From positions 1-60,037 of the forward strand of contig PLKM01000035.1 of the NCBI GenBank assembly GCA_003141095.1: 60,037 bases of DNA. The letters are read 5' to 3'. The DNA comes from Acidimicrobiaceae bacterium (GTDB taxonomy: Bacteria > Actinomycetota > Acidimicrobiia > Acidimicrobiales > RAAP-2). Under the pieces are notes generated by a model. The model was not told the DNA's origin and ran no database searches. It was given only the letters and a program-made list of their open reading frames with translations. The position numbers and the translations under genes were made by a program. Shown in pieces: positions 1 through 9,240 of this stretch (position 1 is its first letter; each line of letters begins with the position of its first letter).

Positions 1-70
1 CCTCATTTCAGGCCTCGTAAAATGTCAGCGATTCCGTCAACGAATATTTTGAATTGAAGCGAACGGTAGT

Positions 71-137
71 GAACTCGTATGAACTGAAAGTCCTGCAAAA
101 CAGGACTTCATGAACTCCTGCGAATTCGTATGAACCG
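71..137. repeat. Two 16-bp direct repeats flanking a hairpin
   Basis: Positions 71-86 and 122-137 read GAAYTCGTATGAACYG and match at 14 of 16 bases. Between them, 88-95 and 101-108 form an 8-bp perfect stem around a five-base loop. No T-run follows, so this is not an obvious intrinsic terminator. The arrangement sits directly before the tRNA-like fragment and could be part of a recombination or attachment region, but no recombinase gene is seen here. Confidence 0.45.
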
Positions 138-149
138 ACCGGACTGGCA

Positions 150-193
150 TGGCTTGCAAGGGGTCAGGGATTCGAATCCCCTCGTCTTGACCA
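150..193 (+). other. tRNA 3'-half-like fragment (possible attachment-site remnant)
   Basis: Positions 166-182 resemble a tRNA T-arm, with the loop TTCGAAT at 171-177 flanked by GGGA and CCCC. They are followed by an acceptor-like strand and a terminal ACCA at 190-193. The matching 5' acceptor strand (CAAGACG) is not present 60-90 bases upstream, and the anticodon stem does not pair, so this is not a complete tRNA. Tyrosine-recombinase elements commonly duplicate just this 3' part of a tRNA as an att site. That reading is inference, because no integrase gene lies in the window. Confidence 0.4.
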
Positions 194-309
194 GGTTTCG
201 TCATCTTTCTGTCGCCATGACAAAGGAAGATTGGTAGCCTGATCCGGCGGTAACGGCACGAGCGTCCGGTTCGCCGGCGGTGACTATCGAGTCGAGAGGT
301 GACGTGACG

Positions 310-1128
310 ATGAGCCCCCTGCAAGAAATTCCCAAGTCGGGCGTGATCGCTCGCTATGAGCGCGACGTCCACGAGCGAATCGAGAACTTCAACGACCCGC
401 GTCAGGAGTGGCGCCGTCTCTTCTCGGAACTGCTCGGCACGTTCTTCCTCGTGTTGGTCGCGGCCGGTGCCGGCATGATGAACGCCGCCTTTCCTAGCTC
501 GATCAGCCGATCCGCGGCGGTCGTCGCACCAGCGCTCATGGTCATGGCAATCATCTTGTTCATGGGCAAAGTGAGCGGTGCGCACCTGAATCCGGCCGTC
601 AGTATCGCCTTCGCCCTTCGCGGGGACTTCCCGTGGCGTCGTGTGCCGGGCTATATCGTCGTCCAACTCGCCGGCGCCACCTTCGCCCCACTCTTCTTGC
701 AAGCCGTCTTAAAGGTCTCGTCCCTCCATGGGTCGAACTACCCGGCGAGCGGCTTCTCCGGAGGCGCAGCCCTGTGGATGGAGATCATCTTGACCATGGG
801 CCTCGTGAGCGTGATTCTTGGCACCGCCTCTGGCGCGCAGAACGTCGGCATCCTGGGCGCCTTCGGCGTCGGTAGCTACATCGCCCTGGCCGGACTGTGG
901 GCTAGCCCCCTGTCGGGCGCCTCGATGAACCCGGCGCGAACCTTCGGACCCGATCTCGTGGCCACCAAATTCACCGATTTCTGGGTCTACGCGGTCGGTC
1001 CGATCGTGGGCGCCATCCTCGCCGTCGCCATCGCCTACGTGCTGCGTGGACGCGGCGGTGACCGCAACGCCGTCGCCGCGGCGGAAGGTGTTCTCGTCGT
1101 CGACGTCGAGAACACCCGTTCTGACTAG
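310..1128 (+). CDS. MIP-family aquaporin / glycerol-type channel
   Basis: This is an integral membrane channel of the major intrinsic protein family, moving water or small neutral solutes. Both hallmark half-helix motifs are present: HLNPAVS in the first half and SMNPART in the second. Six hydrophobic segments give the usual fold, and about 272 residues is normal length. The ATG at 310 is chosen because GAGAGGTG at 294-301 is a well-placed ribosome site. A GTG at 280 would add ten residues. After the first NPA the sequence runs through V-S-I-A rather than a clear glycerol-facilitator signature, so a water channel is slightly preferred. The gene stands alone and converges on the permease to its right. 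It is unrelated in function to the catabolic genes as far as can be seen. Confidence 0.9.
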   Translation: MSPLQEIPKSGVIARYERDVHERIENFNDPRQEWRRLFSELLGTFFLVLVAAGAGMMNAAFPSSISRSAAVVAPALMVMAIILFMGKVSGAHLNPAVSIAFALRGDFPWRRVPGYIVVQLAGATFAPLFLQAVLKVSSLHGSNYPASGFSGGAALWMEIILTMGLVSVILGTASGAQNVGILGAFGVGSYIALAGLWASPLSGASMNPARTFGPDLVATKFTDFWVYAVGPIVGAILAVAIAYVLRGRGGDRNAVAAAEGVLVVDVENTRSD

Positions 1129-1227
1129 CCCCGGCCCAACAACTCGAGACTCATCACCTTGACGCGTCGCTACGAGCAGCGTGCATGGCGTCGTCGGCGC
1201 TGTTGTAGATCGTGAGGCGCCTCAGCA

Positions 1228-1257
1228 CCGGATCGTGCCGGATCGTGCCGATCGTCC
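1228..1257. repeat. 10-bp tandem repeat, about 2.9 copies
   Basis: CCGGATCGTG occurs at 1228-1237 and 1238-1247, followed by a degenerate third copy. It lies between the convergent aquaporin and permease genes. No function is apparent. Confidence 0.6.
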
Positions 1258-1377
1258 CTGGTCGCTTCGGTCGTCGCGTTCGTCACCCTAGAACGCTCGA
1301 CGAAAGCGAAGATCCCCTCGTCTGTACCCACCGGAATGGCATGGCATGCAAGTGTGCCCAGCCTTTGGAATCAATCC

Positions 1378-2838
1378 TCACCTTGCTCCGTATCCCTCGT
1401 CGACGCTTACGGTCGGAGCTGGCAAGAGAGCGCTTCTCCTCACGCACCAAGAAGTGATGATTTCGCCAACCCCAACAGCTCCAAGGAAGACGACCAGGAG
1501 CGGACCGGTGTAGCCCCAGACGATCGGGGAGCCGGGCGTCCAGAGGAAAAGGACCAGGGAGGAGAGGACCCCGCCCGTGGAGAGAACCACGCAGGTCCAT
1601 AGCCCGATGCGCCCCCCGGGGATCCGAAAAGGCCGCTCAAGGATTGGATCGAACCGGCGCAAACGCACGATGGCCGGATACATCAGCAGGCGCGGCAAGA
1701 TCGTCACCGCCGAAGCGGCGGCGAACAGCGCGTAGAAGAGGTTGTTCTCGGTCTTCAAGAAGATGCCGGCGAAGAGCAGCACGCCGGTCGTCACGATGCC
1801 CATCATCACCGTGGCCCCCGCGGGCGTGCCCGACGAATTCTCCCTCATGAAGATCCCGGGGAGTTCACCGTTGCGAGCAGCCTCCGCCGCCATGCGATTC
1901 GTGCCGAGCGACCACGGAAGGATCGCGGTAAAAATTGTGCCGATCAGGATGATTCCCAGTATCCACGGGATGATGAAGCTCACGCCGCCAAAGATCGACC
2001 GGTACATGACGACCATGCCCGTCGTGAGCCCGAGCACCTTCAGCGGGATCACCAGCAAGAGCCCGACGATGGCGAGCAGCTGAACCACCGACAACGTCAC
2101 GCCGGTCACCGGGACCGCCCACAGCATGTCCTTCTTGGGGTTCTTACTCTCACCGGCGAGTGACGCGATGAGCTCCATGCCGAGGAACGACGACACGATG
2201 GTCGGAAGGTAGACCTTGGCGGAGCCGAAGTTCGGCATCATCGCGTGAAGCGAAAAATGGTTGGCGGCGACGCCGCGATGAAAGTAGATCACGAAGGAGC
2301 CGACGATCGTGACGAGTAGGAGCATCGCCACGGCGGCGGCGCTGACATCGGTGATCCGCTTTCCGACCTTCAGGTTCATGAGGCTGATGGCCACGGTGAT
2401 CCACACGAGGACGATGCAGACCAGGGACTGCTGGAAGAGCGTGGCGCTCGACCAGCCCAGGGCGACGACTCCCCCGGTGCACAGTAAGTAGCCCGACGGC
2501 AACCACAGCGCCACGTTCACCCAGTACCAGTAGCTCGTGCGCGCCGCCATGCGCCGACCGAAGGCCCGATGCACCCAGTCGTAGATCCCGCCTTGATAGG
2601 GGTAGGCCGTCGACAACTCGAGAATGATCAGCGAACTGGGCAGTAGGAAAAGCACGCACCCGAGGATCCACCACCCGACCACCGACACCCCCATGGCCGC
2701 GAAGTACGTGACGGTGGCGCCGACCATCGTCAAGAAGATGAAGGACACGAGGTCGTGGCGACCAAGCACTCTCCGTCGCGACGGATGGGTCAGTCCCTCG
2801 TTGAGAACGCTCGATGGCTCTTCGGTAGTACTGCTCAT
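1378..2838 (-). CDS. APC-superfamily amino-acid permease
   Basis: A 486-residue secondary transporter of the APC superfamily with about twelve hydrophobic segments. The N-terminal part contains the family-typical AYPYQGGIYDW stretch (about residues 75-85), like the AYP.GG.Y.W helix-3 motif of glutamate/GABA-type and related exchangers. The ATG at 2838 is preceded by a weak AGGG. It lies 127 bp downstream of the NCS1 permease on the same strand, so both may be expressed together. The nearby amidohydrolase and semialdehyde dehydrogenase suggest an amino-acid or amine substrate, but the sequence does not identify it. Confidence 0.85.
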   Translation of the reverse strand: MSSTTEEPSSVLNEGLTHPSRRRVLGRHDLVSFIFLTMVGATVTYFAAMGVSVVGWWILGCVLFLLPSSLIILELSTAYPYQGGIYDWVHRAFGRRMAARTSYWYWVNVALWLPSGYLLCTGGVVALGWSSATLFQQSLVCIVLVWITVAISLMNLKVGKRITDVSAAAVAMLLLVTIVGSFVIYFHRGVAANHFSLHAMMPNFGSAKVYLPTIVSSFLGMELIASLAGESKNPKKDMLWAVPVTGVTLSVVQLLAIVGLLLVIPLKVLGLTTGMVVMYRSIFGGVSFIIPWILGIILIGTIFTAILPWSLGTNRMAAEAARNGELPGIFMRENSSGTPAGATVMMGIVTTGVLLFAGIFLKTENNLFYALFAAASAVTILPRLLMYPAIVRLRRFDPILERPFRIPGGRIGLWTCVVLSTGGVLSSLVLFLWTPGSPIVWGYTGPLLVVFLGAVGVGEIITSWCVRRSALLPAPTVSVDEGYGAR

Positions 2839-2965
2839 CGCGCAGAACCCTGACAGAAGATCCGACGTAACGAATCAACGGTGATAGCCCCTCCACCGGC
2901 CGCGATGCGATCGACGCGTTTCGATTGTCCCGGTGCAGCGTTTGACGAGAGCCTGTCCGAAGCCA

Positions 2966-4399
2966 TTACGACCTGTCCAAGGAAGTGGCCTTCACATTCG
3001 CCAGTTCCATGGACGCCTCGAAGGCTGGCGTGAGCGTGCCACGCGATTCAATCCTTCGTAGGGGCCAGTAGACAACGGCCGCGACGACGAAGCCAACGTA
3101 GAACGAGATGTCGGCGCCGTCCATTGCCTTGGAGATTGGTCCGACCACCAAAGAGGTATCCATGAACGGAATCATCGCGCAGAATCCGACGACCAATGCA
3201 ACCAGGGCCGACCACCCCTGGACCAGTCGGGAGAAGTCCATGAGGTGCGTAAGTCGCTCGTGGGTGAGCGACGTACGCACGTGGAGCCAGTCGATCACGA
3301 GGACTGCACAGAATGGGGCGATCCAGTACGAGGCGAAGAGAAGGATGTTCTCGAATCGTCCTGATGTATCACCTTGATGCAGCCAGAGAATCAGGAAGAA
3401 CGCCAGAATCGTTGAATAGAGCGCGGTCCAGTTTCGCTTGATCCGTATTCCGCCCGCCTGGATGGCGAGTGAGCCGGAGTAGTCGTTCATCGCGTTGCTG
3501 ACAACGGCTCCGAACACGATGGCGAGAAGCGCCAGGACTCCGAGGAAACCGCCACCCATCAGTTTCTGCACGCCACCTGCCGTCTGGTTGGTGAGCCACT
3601 TTGCTCCCGCGAGTCCGATGGTGTACATCCAGATGTAGGAAATCGCAAGTCCCCCGAGGGTCCAAAGGAAGATCGGAACAGAAGGCGTGTCCTTCTTCTG
3701 GTAACGCGAGTAGTCGGCCGCGTAGCTGGCCCAGCTGAAGCTACCGCTGAAAGCGATGGTTGACATCAGCACGAACATTGCTACTGCGAGATTCCCGTGC
3801 ACTGTTGCGTGCATGGGGAGGTTCCCCTTGTCGAGAATTTTCCACGAAAGAATGACGTAGAGCACACCGAGGACGAGACTTCCCCATTTCTGCGCCTGGT
3901 GGATGACTTCGTAGCCGAGAAAGCCAATGGCACCCTCGAGAGCGAGAACGATGAGGACGCCGACGAAGAACGGGACATGGAAGAAGAGCTGTGCGGCTTC
4001 ACCTCCAAACAAGCCCACCAGCCCGTCCCAGGCGACGGAACTGAGCCACTGCACCGCAGCGGGGACTGAAATGGTCTTGCCGAAGGGCAGGCGAGCCAGC
4101 GGCAGCTGGCCCATCCCGGTCTTGGGACCCCAGAGCGTCAGATACGCAACCGGAAGCGCCCCAAGGATGATGCCGATGACGATCGCAAAGAAACCGGACC
4201 AGAATCCGAGGCCCAACGTTATCGCCAGCGTTCCGACGAATACTCCGGAGAGTTGCATGTTCGGAGCGAACCACACTGTGAAATTACGCCACGATGCGCC
4301 ATAGCGCGCATCTTCCGGGATGGGAGCCATCCCCTGGGACTCCGCTGCCCACTCGCCGTCGCGAGTCGGCCTCGAACCTTCGAATACGCTCTCTGACAT
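2966..4399 (-). CDS. NCS1-family permease (purine/cytosine/allantoin type)
   Basis: A cation-coupled importer of the nucleobase:cation symporter-1 family, which carries cytosine, purines, allantoin, hydantoins or related heterocycles. After an N-terminal cytosolic stretch of about 30 residues comes the typical start of helix 1 (WFAPNMQLSGVFVG), followed by GQLPLARLPFG and ten or more further hydrophobic segments. The total is 477 residues. The ATG at 4399 is chosen over one at 4495 because GAAGG lies five bases before it and the extra 32 residues have no family character. Neighbouring hydrolases that act on cyclic amides or ureas fit an imported heterocycle. The exact substrate is not deducible. 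Confidence 0.85.
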   Translation of the reverse strand: MSESVFEGSRPTRDGEWAAESQGMAPIPEDARYGASWRNFTVWFAPNMQLSGVFVGTLAITLGLGFWSGFFAIVIGIILGALPVAYLTLWGPKTGMGQLPLARLPFGKTISVPAAVQWLSSVAWDGLVGLFGGEAAQLFFHVPFFVGVLIVLALEGAIGFLGYEVIHQAQKWGSLVLGVLYVILSWKILDKGNLPMHATVHGNLAVAMFVLMSTIAFSGSFSWASYAADYSRYQKKDTPSVPIFLWTLGGLAISYIWMYTIGLAGAKWLTNQTAGGVQKLMGGGFLGVLALLAIVFGAVVSNAMNDYSGSLAIQAGGIRIKRNWTALYSTILAFFLILWLHQGDTSGRFENILLFASYWIAPFCAVLVIDWLHVRTSLTHERLTHLMDFSRLVQGWSALVALVVGFCAMIPFMDTSLVVGPISKAMDGADISFYVGFVVAAVVYWPLRRIESRGTLTPAFEASMELANVKATSLDRS

Positions 4400-4763
4400 C
4401 AGGCCTTCAGGATAACCGCAGTGTAAAAATCGCGAGCCATTGGGCCACGTCGCTCGAGAGCTCGCGTCGGCGGGCCGGCCAGTCCTTGATCTCATGGCGC
4501 TGATCCTTCGTGAGCGGCGCCGCGTTCGACGGGGCGGACCTCACGATGAGGGGAACGAAGTCGTCACCCAGGTGACAAGAGAAAAGGCCAACACAGCAGC
4601 CATTCTTTGCACATTCAAAAAGAATGCACCACGCGAAAATAACCCCGACACCTTCTGGAGCGTTTCTCTTGAGCGCCCAGTTTCCGGCAAATGGCTCACC
4701 ACGAATTATGGGCAAGGCTAGCGAGTTCTCGCTCCCTATTCTTCAGTTTGAACTCTCACGCAA
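4400..4763. other. Intergenic region without a supported gene
   Basis: The region separates the NCS1 permease from an unknown gene on the same strand. It is less GC-rich than its surroundings around 4570-4760. Short open frames exist on both strands, but none has a convincing ribosome site plus protein-like composition. It probably holds the promoter of the NCS1 gene, though no clear -35/-10 pair could be named. Confidence 0.4.
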
Positions 4764-5513
4764 TCAAGAATTCGAGCCAATGTTGATTTCGAAGAATAGT
4801 CCTTTCCATTGGACCTTCAGGATCGTCGCATCATGCGCCGGGGCGGGGCGGAACTCATATCGACCGACTCTTTCAATTCGTCCTCCACTGGTGCCACCCA
4901 TCATTTGATACGAGGTTCCGCGGTCGTCAGATACTTCAATTGACCGAATCTCTGAACCAGTTCCGAAGGAAGCCACATCGATAGCGTCTTCAGCATTCGC
5001 ACGTCCGGCAAGGGGAACCATGCGCCAAATAATCGCCCCCTTTACGTCATAGCGCTCGACGCCGAGAATCTGAAAACTACAGACATCGGGTAGTTCCTTC
5101 GCTGGTTGATTTGCTGGAACAAGTTCGATGAATTGAGACAAGGCTCCAGGCGTGGGCGTTCGATCGGTTGTCGGAACGTCCTCAGCGGAGCGAAATCGTG
5201 CGGAAGGATTACTGAAGGGAGCAAGAAACACGTCTCTCCACGTTGTCGCCTCATCACGGGTGATTGCTCCGACTCCGGTCAAACCATTCAAGAGGCCGTC
5301 GACGAACGATGCGGTGCCGTAGCGACCAAGTCGCTGCCACCGAGCGGAATCACTTGCCAGATCACTCAAGTAGAGATCGACGGCAATCTCCATAAGTGGG
5401 ACGATACTGCGATAGTCGTCCACTGGTTCCCGGAAGCCCAAGCAGTCGTAGCTTCGTAGACCCGACGGTGACCGTTTTGACCGGCGCCCGACCACTTCGC
5501 TCCGGGACGCCAT
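4764..5513 (-). CDS. Hypothetical protein
   Basis: A 249-residue soluble protein that I do not recognise. The N-terminal half contains a helical stretch (LMEIAVDLYLSDLAS, about residues 40-54) and a Gly-rich turn segment around GLLNGLTGVGAITRDEA. The last 80 residues look beta-rich, with a DDRGTSY...GG(T)SGG...F.PAP pattern. I associate that pattern with uncharacterised actinobacterial proteins, but that is memory rather than a search. There is no signal peptide, membrane segment or catalytic motif. The start is uncertain because no good ribosome site precedes the ATG at 5513. It is transcribed divergently from the amidohydrolase, 82 bp away. Confidence 0.55.
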   Translation of the reverse strand: MASRSEVVGRRSKRSPSGLRSYDCLGFREPVDDYRSIVPLMEIAVDLYLSDLASDSARWQRLGRYGTASFVDGLLNGLTGVGAITRDEATTWRDVFLAPFSNPSARFRSAEDVPTTDRTPTPGALSQFIELVPANQPAKELPDVCSFQILGVERYDVKGAIIWRMVPLAGRANAEDAIDVASFGTGSEIRSIEVSDDRGTSYQMMGGTSGGRIERVGRYEFRPAPAHDATILKVQWKGLFFEINIGSNS

Positions 5514-5595
5514 GCTTTACTGGTGACCAGCACCGCTCCCGGTAAGTCGCGAAGTAATTGATCCGCGCCGGCGGGCTGTGTAGCGAAGGAGAGAG

Positions 5596-7290
5596 ATGAA
5601 CTCCACATCGTTTCTGGTGAAGGGTGGCTCCATCTACACGATGGACCCTCGACAACCCTGGGCCCAGTGTCTCGTCGTGCGCGGGAACGAGATCGTCTAC
5701 GTCGGTCCCGAAGCTGGTTCGGGGCCGATGACCGACAACGCGACCAACGTGATCGACCTTGACGGTGGTCTGTGCCTGCCCGGCTTCATCGACGCCCACG
5801 ACCACTACGCGAACCTGGCGATGACGAAGGTCGGCGTTGACATCACCGGACTCACGGACCCCGACGTCATCGTCGCTCGCATTCGCAAGTACAGCCTTGA
5901 CCATCCCGAGAAGCCATTCATCCAAGGCTTTGGGTGGGCCAACGCCACCTTCGATGGTGGCTCGCCCACCAGGGCTCTACTCGACCAGGCGGTCAATGAT
6001 CGCCCCTGCGTAATTCTGAGTTGGCACGGGCACGACGGATGGTTCAACACGGCGGCGATGCGCGCCGCGGAGTTGACGCCCGGCTCACCAGACCCGGATC
6101 CGGGTGTGCAGTACTACCCTCGCGACCACGAAGGATGGCCAACCGGACACGCAGTGGAACCCGAGGCGATGATCCCGATCCTCGCCGCGATCGGTGCCGT
6201 GAGCTACGAGGGCCTTCGCGACGCGCAGCGGCTCACGATCGACGCCGCCCCATCCTGGGGCGTCACCTCGTACATGGAGGCCGGCGTCATCCTCGGGCCC
6301 AACGAGTACGCGGAGTTCGTCTATCAGGACCTGGTGGACCGGGACAATGCCGGGACGATCCCCCTACGAATCGTCGGCACCGTCTGGTCCCGCGAAGCCA
6401 GCGACGACCCCGCCGCGGTGGTAGCGACGCTCAAGGACTGGAACCATCGAATTCGTTCCGAGCACGTCAAGATCAGCGCGCTGAAGGTCTGGGCCGACGG
6501 AACCTTCATGAGCGGCGGCGCCCTGCTGCTCGAGCCGCTGACCGACGATCCCACGCAAATGGACCGCGGAACCATGACCTTCACGAAGGAGCAGATCGAA
6601 CGTCAGACCGAGTTGGCGCAACTCGCCGGCTTTGACATGCACGTTCACGTCGACGGGGACGGATCCGTCCGCGCCGTACTTGACGCCTTTGAGACGGTTC
6701 GATCAAAAATCGGGAACGAGGGTTGCCGCCACACGATCTGCCACAACACGCTCGTGCACCCGGACGATGTTCGCCGATTCGCCGAGTTGGGCGTGATCGC
6801 CAACTGCACCCCAATTTGGGGCACCGACTACGAGGGCCACCAGTACGACGTGTACGAGAGGCGACTCGGGCCCGCGAGGATGGAGGAGCGTCTCTACCCT
6901 TACGGCGACCTCGTGCGCTCGGGCGCCGTCGTCACGTACGGCGCCGATCTGCCGGGTTCGCAAATTCACGAAATCGCGCCGCTCATGCAGATCGAGGCCG
7001 CGCTCACGCGAAAGCGACCGGGACACCGCGACGATCGAGCCCTAGTGGAACGCCAACGGGTCGACCTCCACGACGCCCTGAGGAGCTACACAATCAATGG
7101 AGCATTCCAACTGCGTCTCGACGACGAAGTCGGCTCCCTCGAGGTCGGCAAGCGGGCCGACCTCACGGTATGGTCTCAGAATCTGTTCGACGTGGACCCC
7201 AGCGACATTCACACGGTGCCCCTCGTGTTGACCATGATGGACGGTCGGCTGACCTACGACGCCCGCAGCGATACGACAGTAGACGACTAA
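5596..7290 (+). CDS. YtcJ-type metal-dependent amidohydrolase
   Basis: A cytoplasmic hydrolase of the amidohydrolase superfamily, YtcJ/'exoenzyme regulatory protein' branch, 564 residues as usual. It has the N-terminal beta sandwich, the first metal motif DAHDH (H68, H70), a candidate bridging lysine in the VKISALKVWADG stretch, later histidines in DMHVHVDGDG and RHTICHN, and the catalytic aspartate in YGADLPGS. A GAAGGAGAG ribosome site precedes the ATG. Members of this branch hydrolyse amides, formamides or cyclic ureas, and most are uncharacterised. It is flanked by two permeases and a semialdehyde dehydrogenase, consistent with breakdown of an imported cyclic or N-acyl compound. The same family appears twice more near 30-33 kb. 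Confidence 0.85.
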   Translation: MNSTSFLVKGGSIYTMDPRQPWAQCLVVRGNEIVYVGPEAGSGPMTDNATNVIDLDGGLCLPGFIDAHDHYANLAMTKVGVDITGLTDPDVIVARIRKYSLDHPEKPFIQGFGWANATFDGGSPTRALLDQAVNDRPCVILSWHGHDGWFNTAAMRAAELTPGSPDPDPGVQYYPRDHEGWPTGHAVEPEAMIPILAAIGAVSYEGLRDAQRLTIDAAPSWGVTSYMEAGVILGPNEYAEFVYQDLVDRDNAGTIPLRIVGTVWSREASDDPAAVVATLKDWNHRIRSEHVKISALKVWADGTFMSGGALLLEPLTDDPTQMDRGTMTFTKEQIERQTELAQLAGFDMHVHVDGDGSVRAVLDAFETVRSKIGNEGCRHTICHNTLVHPDDVRRFAELGVIANCTPIWGTDYEGHQYDVYERRLGPARMEERLYPYGDLVRSGAVVTYGADLPGSQIHEIAPLMQIEAALTRKRPGHRDDRALVERQRVDLHDALRSYTINGAFQLRLDDEVGSLEVGKRADLTVWSQNLFDVDPSDIHTVPLVLTMMDGRLTYDARSDTTVDD

Positions 7291-7432
7291 CCAAACCGAG
7301 CCGTGATCAGCCCCACACGGGCCTATTGTCGTGACTTATTGCAGACTGGTTTTCGGCCGACTTACCGGGGCTAAGGCTGCTGAACTTCGTCTGGTCGCCT
7401 GGCTCGCGACCACTTCCAAGTTGATGACCGTG

Positions 7433-8818
7433 TTAATCCTTGGTTGCACTCGGAGTATGGATCAACTTCTTGTTCACGAACTCTTCGATGCCGTAGGGAC
7501 CGAGTTCGCGGCCCACGCCGGACCGCTTCGTGCCACCGAAGGGCAGTTCGGCGCCGCCGCCCTCGGGCGCGTTGATCCACACCATGCCGGTATCGAGGCG
7601 GTCGGCCACGTCGAGCGCCAATTCCTCGTTGGCGCTGTAGACACTCGCGCCGAGGCCGTAGGGCGTGTCGTTCGCCAGGGCAACGGCCTCATCGGCATTA
7701 GCGACACGGTAAACCACGGCGACCGGTCCAAAAAGCTCCTCGCGGAACGCGCGCATCTCAGGTACTACGTCAGTGAGCACACTGGGTTCGAAGAACGCAC
7801 CCGGTCCACTCACCCGACGTCCGCCGGTGCGCACGGTCGCGCCCTTGCTGACGGCGTCGTCGACTTGCTCTTGCAAGTTGCGCGCAGCCTGCTCGGACGA
7901 CAGTGGGCCGTACGAGGTGTCCGGGTGAGTCGGGTCACCGGTCGTGCAGGACGCCATCGCGGCGGTGAACTGTTCGACGAACTCGTCATAGATGGCGTCG
8001 GCGACGATGAAGCGCTTTGATGCGTTACAGGCCTGACCGCCGTTCTCCATACGCGCGCCGACCGCCTCACCAACCACTGTTGCTAGATCGTCAGTGTCGA
8101 GGACAATGAACGGATCTGACCCACCGAGCTCGAGGACGACCTTCTTCAAGTTCTTTCCCGCAATGGCCGCGACGGCCGTTCCGGCGCGTTCGCTTCCGGT
8201 CACGGACACGCCAGCAATACGAGGGTCGGCGATGATCTCGGCGACTTGTTCGTTCGTGGCGAAGATGTTGATGTACACATCGGCGGGAAGTCCCGCATCG
8301 TGGAAGATCTGCTCCATCGCGAGCGCCGACTCGGGACACTGCGGCGCGTGCTTGAGCAGGATGGTGTTACCAATCATGATGTTGGGCGCAGCGAACCGGG
8401 CAACCTGGTAGTACGGGTAGTTCCACGGCATGATGCCCAGTAGCGCGCCGACTGGAGCTTTGCGAACCCACGCGGTGCCGCCCGTCTGGGATGCGAGAGG
8501 TGCGTCGGCCAACAGGGCCGGGCCCTGGTCGGCGTAGTACCGGTAAATGTCAACCACAAATTCAATCTCGCCCAGTGCTTCGGCGGTCGTCTTACCCATT
8601 TCACGCGTGATGACTGCGGCGAGCGCGTCGGCCCGGTCACGATAGAGATCGGCCACTCGATGCAATATCTTCGCCCGTTCGCTCTTCGCCGTTGTACGCC
8701 ATGATTGGTAGCTCTCGTGAACGCGAGCGAGGACGTCGGCGATTGTGGCATCTGTCGCAGTCGGGAATTCACTCACGGTCTCGCCGGTGGCGGGATTGAC
8801 GACTTGGTACAGGCTCAT
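7433..8818 (-). CDS. NAD(P)-dependent succinate-semialdehyde-type dehydrogenase
   Basis: A 461-residue aldehyde dehydrogenase oxidising an aliphatic semialdehyde or aldehyde to the acid. The general-base glutamate lies in VVLELGGSDPFIV and the nucleophilic cysteine in NGGQACNASKR. The start NPATGETVSEFP is typical of the GabD/Sad branch. The ATG at 8818 has AAGGAAG at the proper distance. An upstream in-frame ATG adds twelve uncharacteristic residues. It converges on the YtcJ amidohydrolase and ends 142 bp from it. It could act on succinate, glutarate or adipate semialdehyde, and sequence alone does not decide between them. Confidence 0.85.
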   Translation of the reverse strand: MSLYQVVNPATGETVSEFPTATDATIADVLARVHESYQSWRTTAKSERAKILHRVADLYRDRADALAAVITREMGKTTAEALGEIEFVVDIYRYYADQGPALLADAPLASQTGGTAWVRKAPVGALLGIMPWNYPYYQVARFAAPNIMIGNTILLKHAPQCPESALAMEQIFHDAGLPADVYINIFATNEQVAEIIADPRIAGVSVTGSERAGTAVAAIAGKNLKKVVLELGGSDPFIVLDTDDLATVVGEAVGARMENGGQACNASKRFIVADAIYDEFVEQFTAAMASCTTGDPTHPDTSYGPLSSEQAARNLQEQVDDAVSKGATVRTGGRRVSGPGAFFEPSVLTDVVPEMRAFREELFGPVAVVYRVANADEAVALANDTPYGLGASVYSANEELALDVADRLDTGMVWINAPEGGGAELPFGGTKRSGVGRELGPYGIEEFVNKKLIHTPSATKD

Positions 8819-9240
8819 GATGAACTTCCTTTTTGAGTTGTGGCAGGGGGCCAAAGAACCCTCCTACCTTGCTAACAGTAAAACTATCGATCTGCTTCAT
8901 TCACGACACCGTGGACCTCACGTCCACGGACCCAGGGGCATGGTGGCACCGCTCCTCAGTTCAGTGTAACGACGTCAATCGAGACGGGCCTCTTCGTCAT
9001 GAAAGTCCTCAGACCAGCGCCGGCGATTTCGTTGCGAGAGACGTTTCGGAATCCGGACAGGCCTCATTGGAGACCTCATATTTCTCCACCACTCGACCAG
9101 ATCGATATCGAACAACACAAATTCATGGAAATGAATACGGTTTCTTTAACCAGTCCGGCGCGCCAACCAACGAGAGTGAGGTAGTGCCACCTTGGGATCC
9201 AGTCGTAATTCGCTCCACGGATTCAACTTGTCCCGTCTCC
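8819..9240. other. Intergenic region, no gene seen
   Basis: This spacer lies between the ABC-ATPase gene (end at 9241) and the aldehyde dehydrogenase start. Open frames here lack ribosome sites and protein-like composition. It should contain the promoter of the dehydrogenase near 8850-8900, where the DNA is AT-richer. No strong intrinsic terminator was found. Confidence 0.4.

Noticed and set aside
150..193. Complete tRNA gene at the left edge
   Set aside because: Only the T-arm and 3' end pattern fit. There is no matching 5' acceptor strand, the T-stem has a mismatch and the anticodon stem does not pair.
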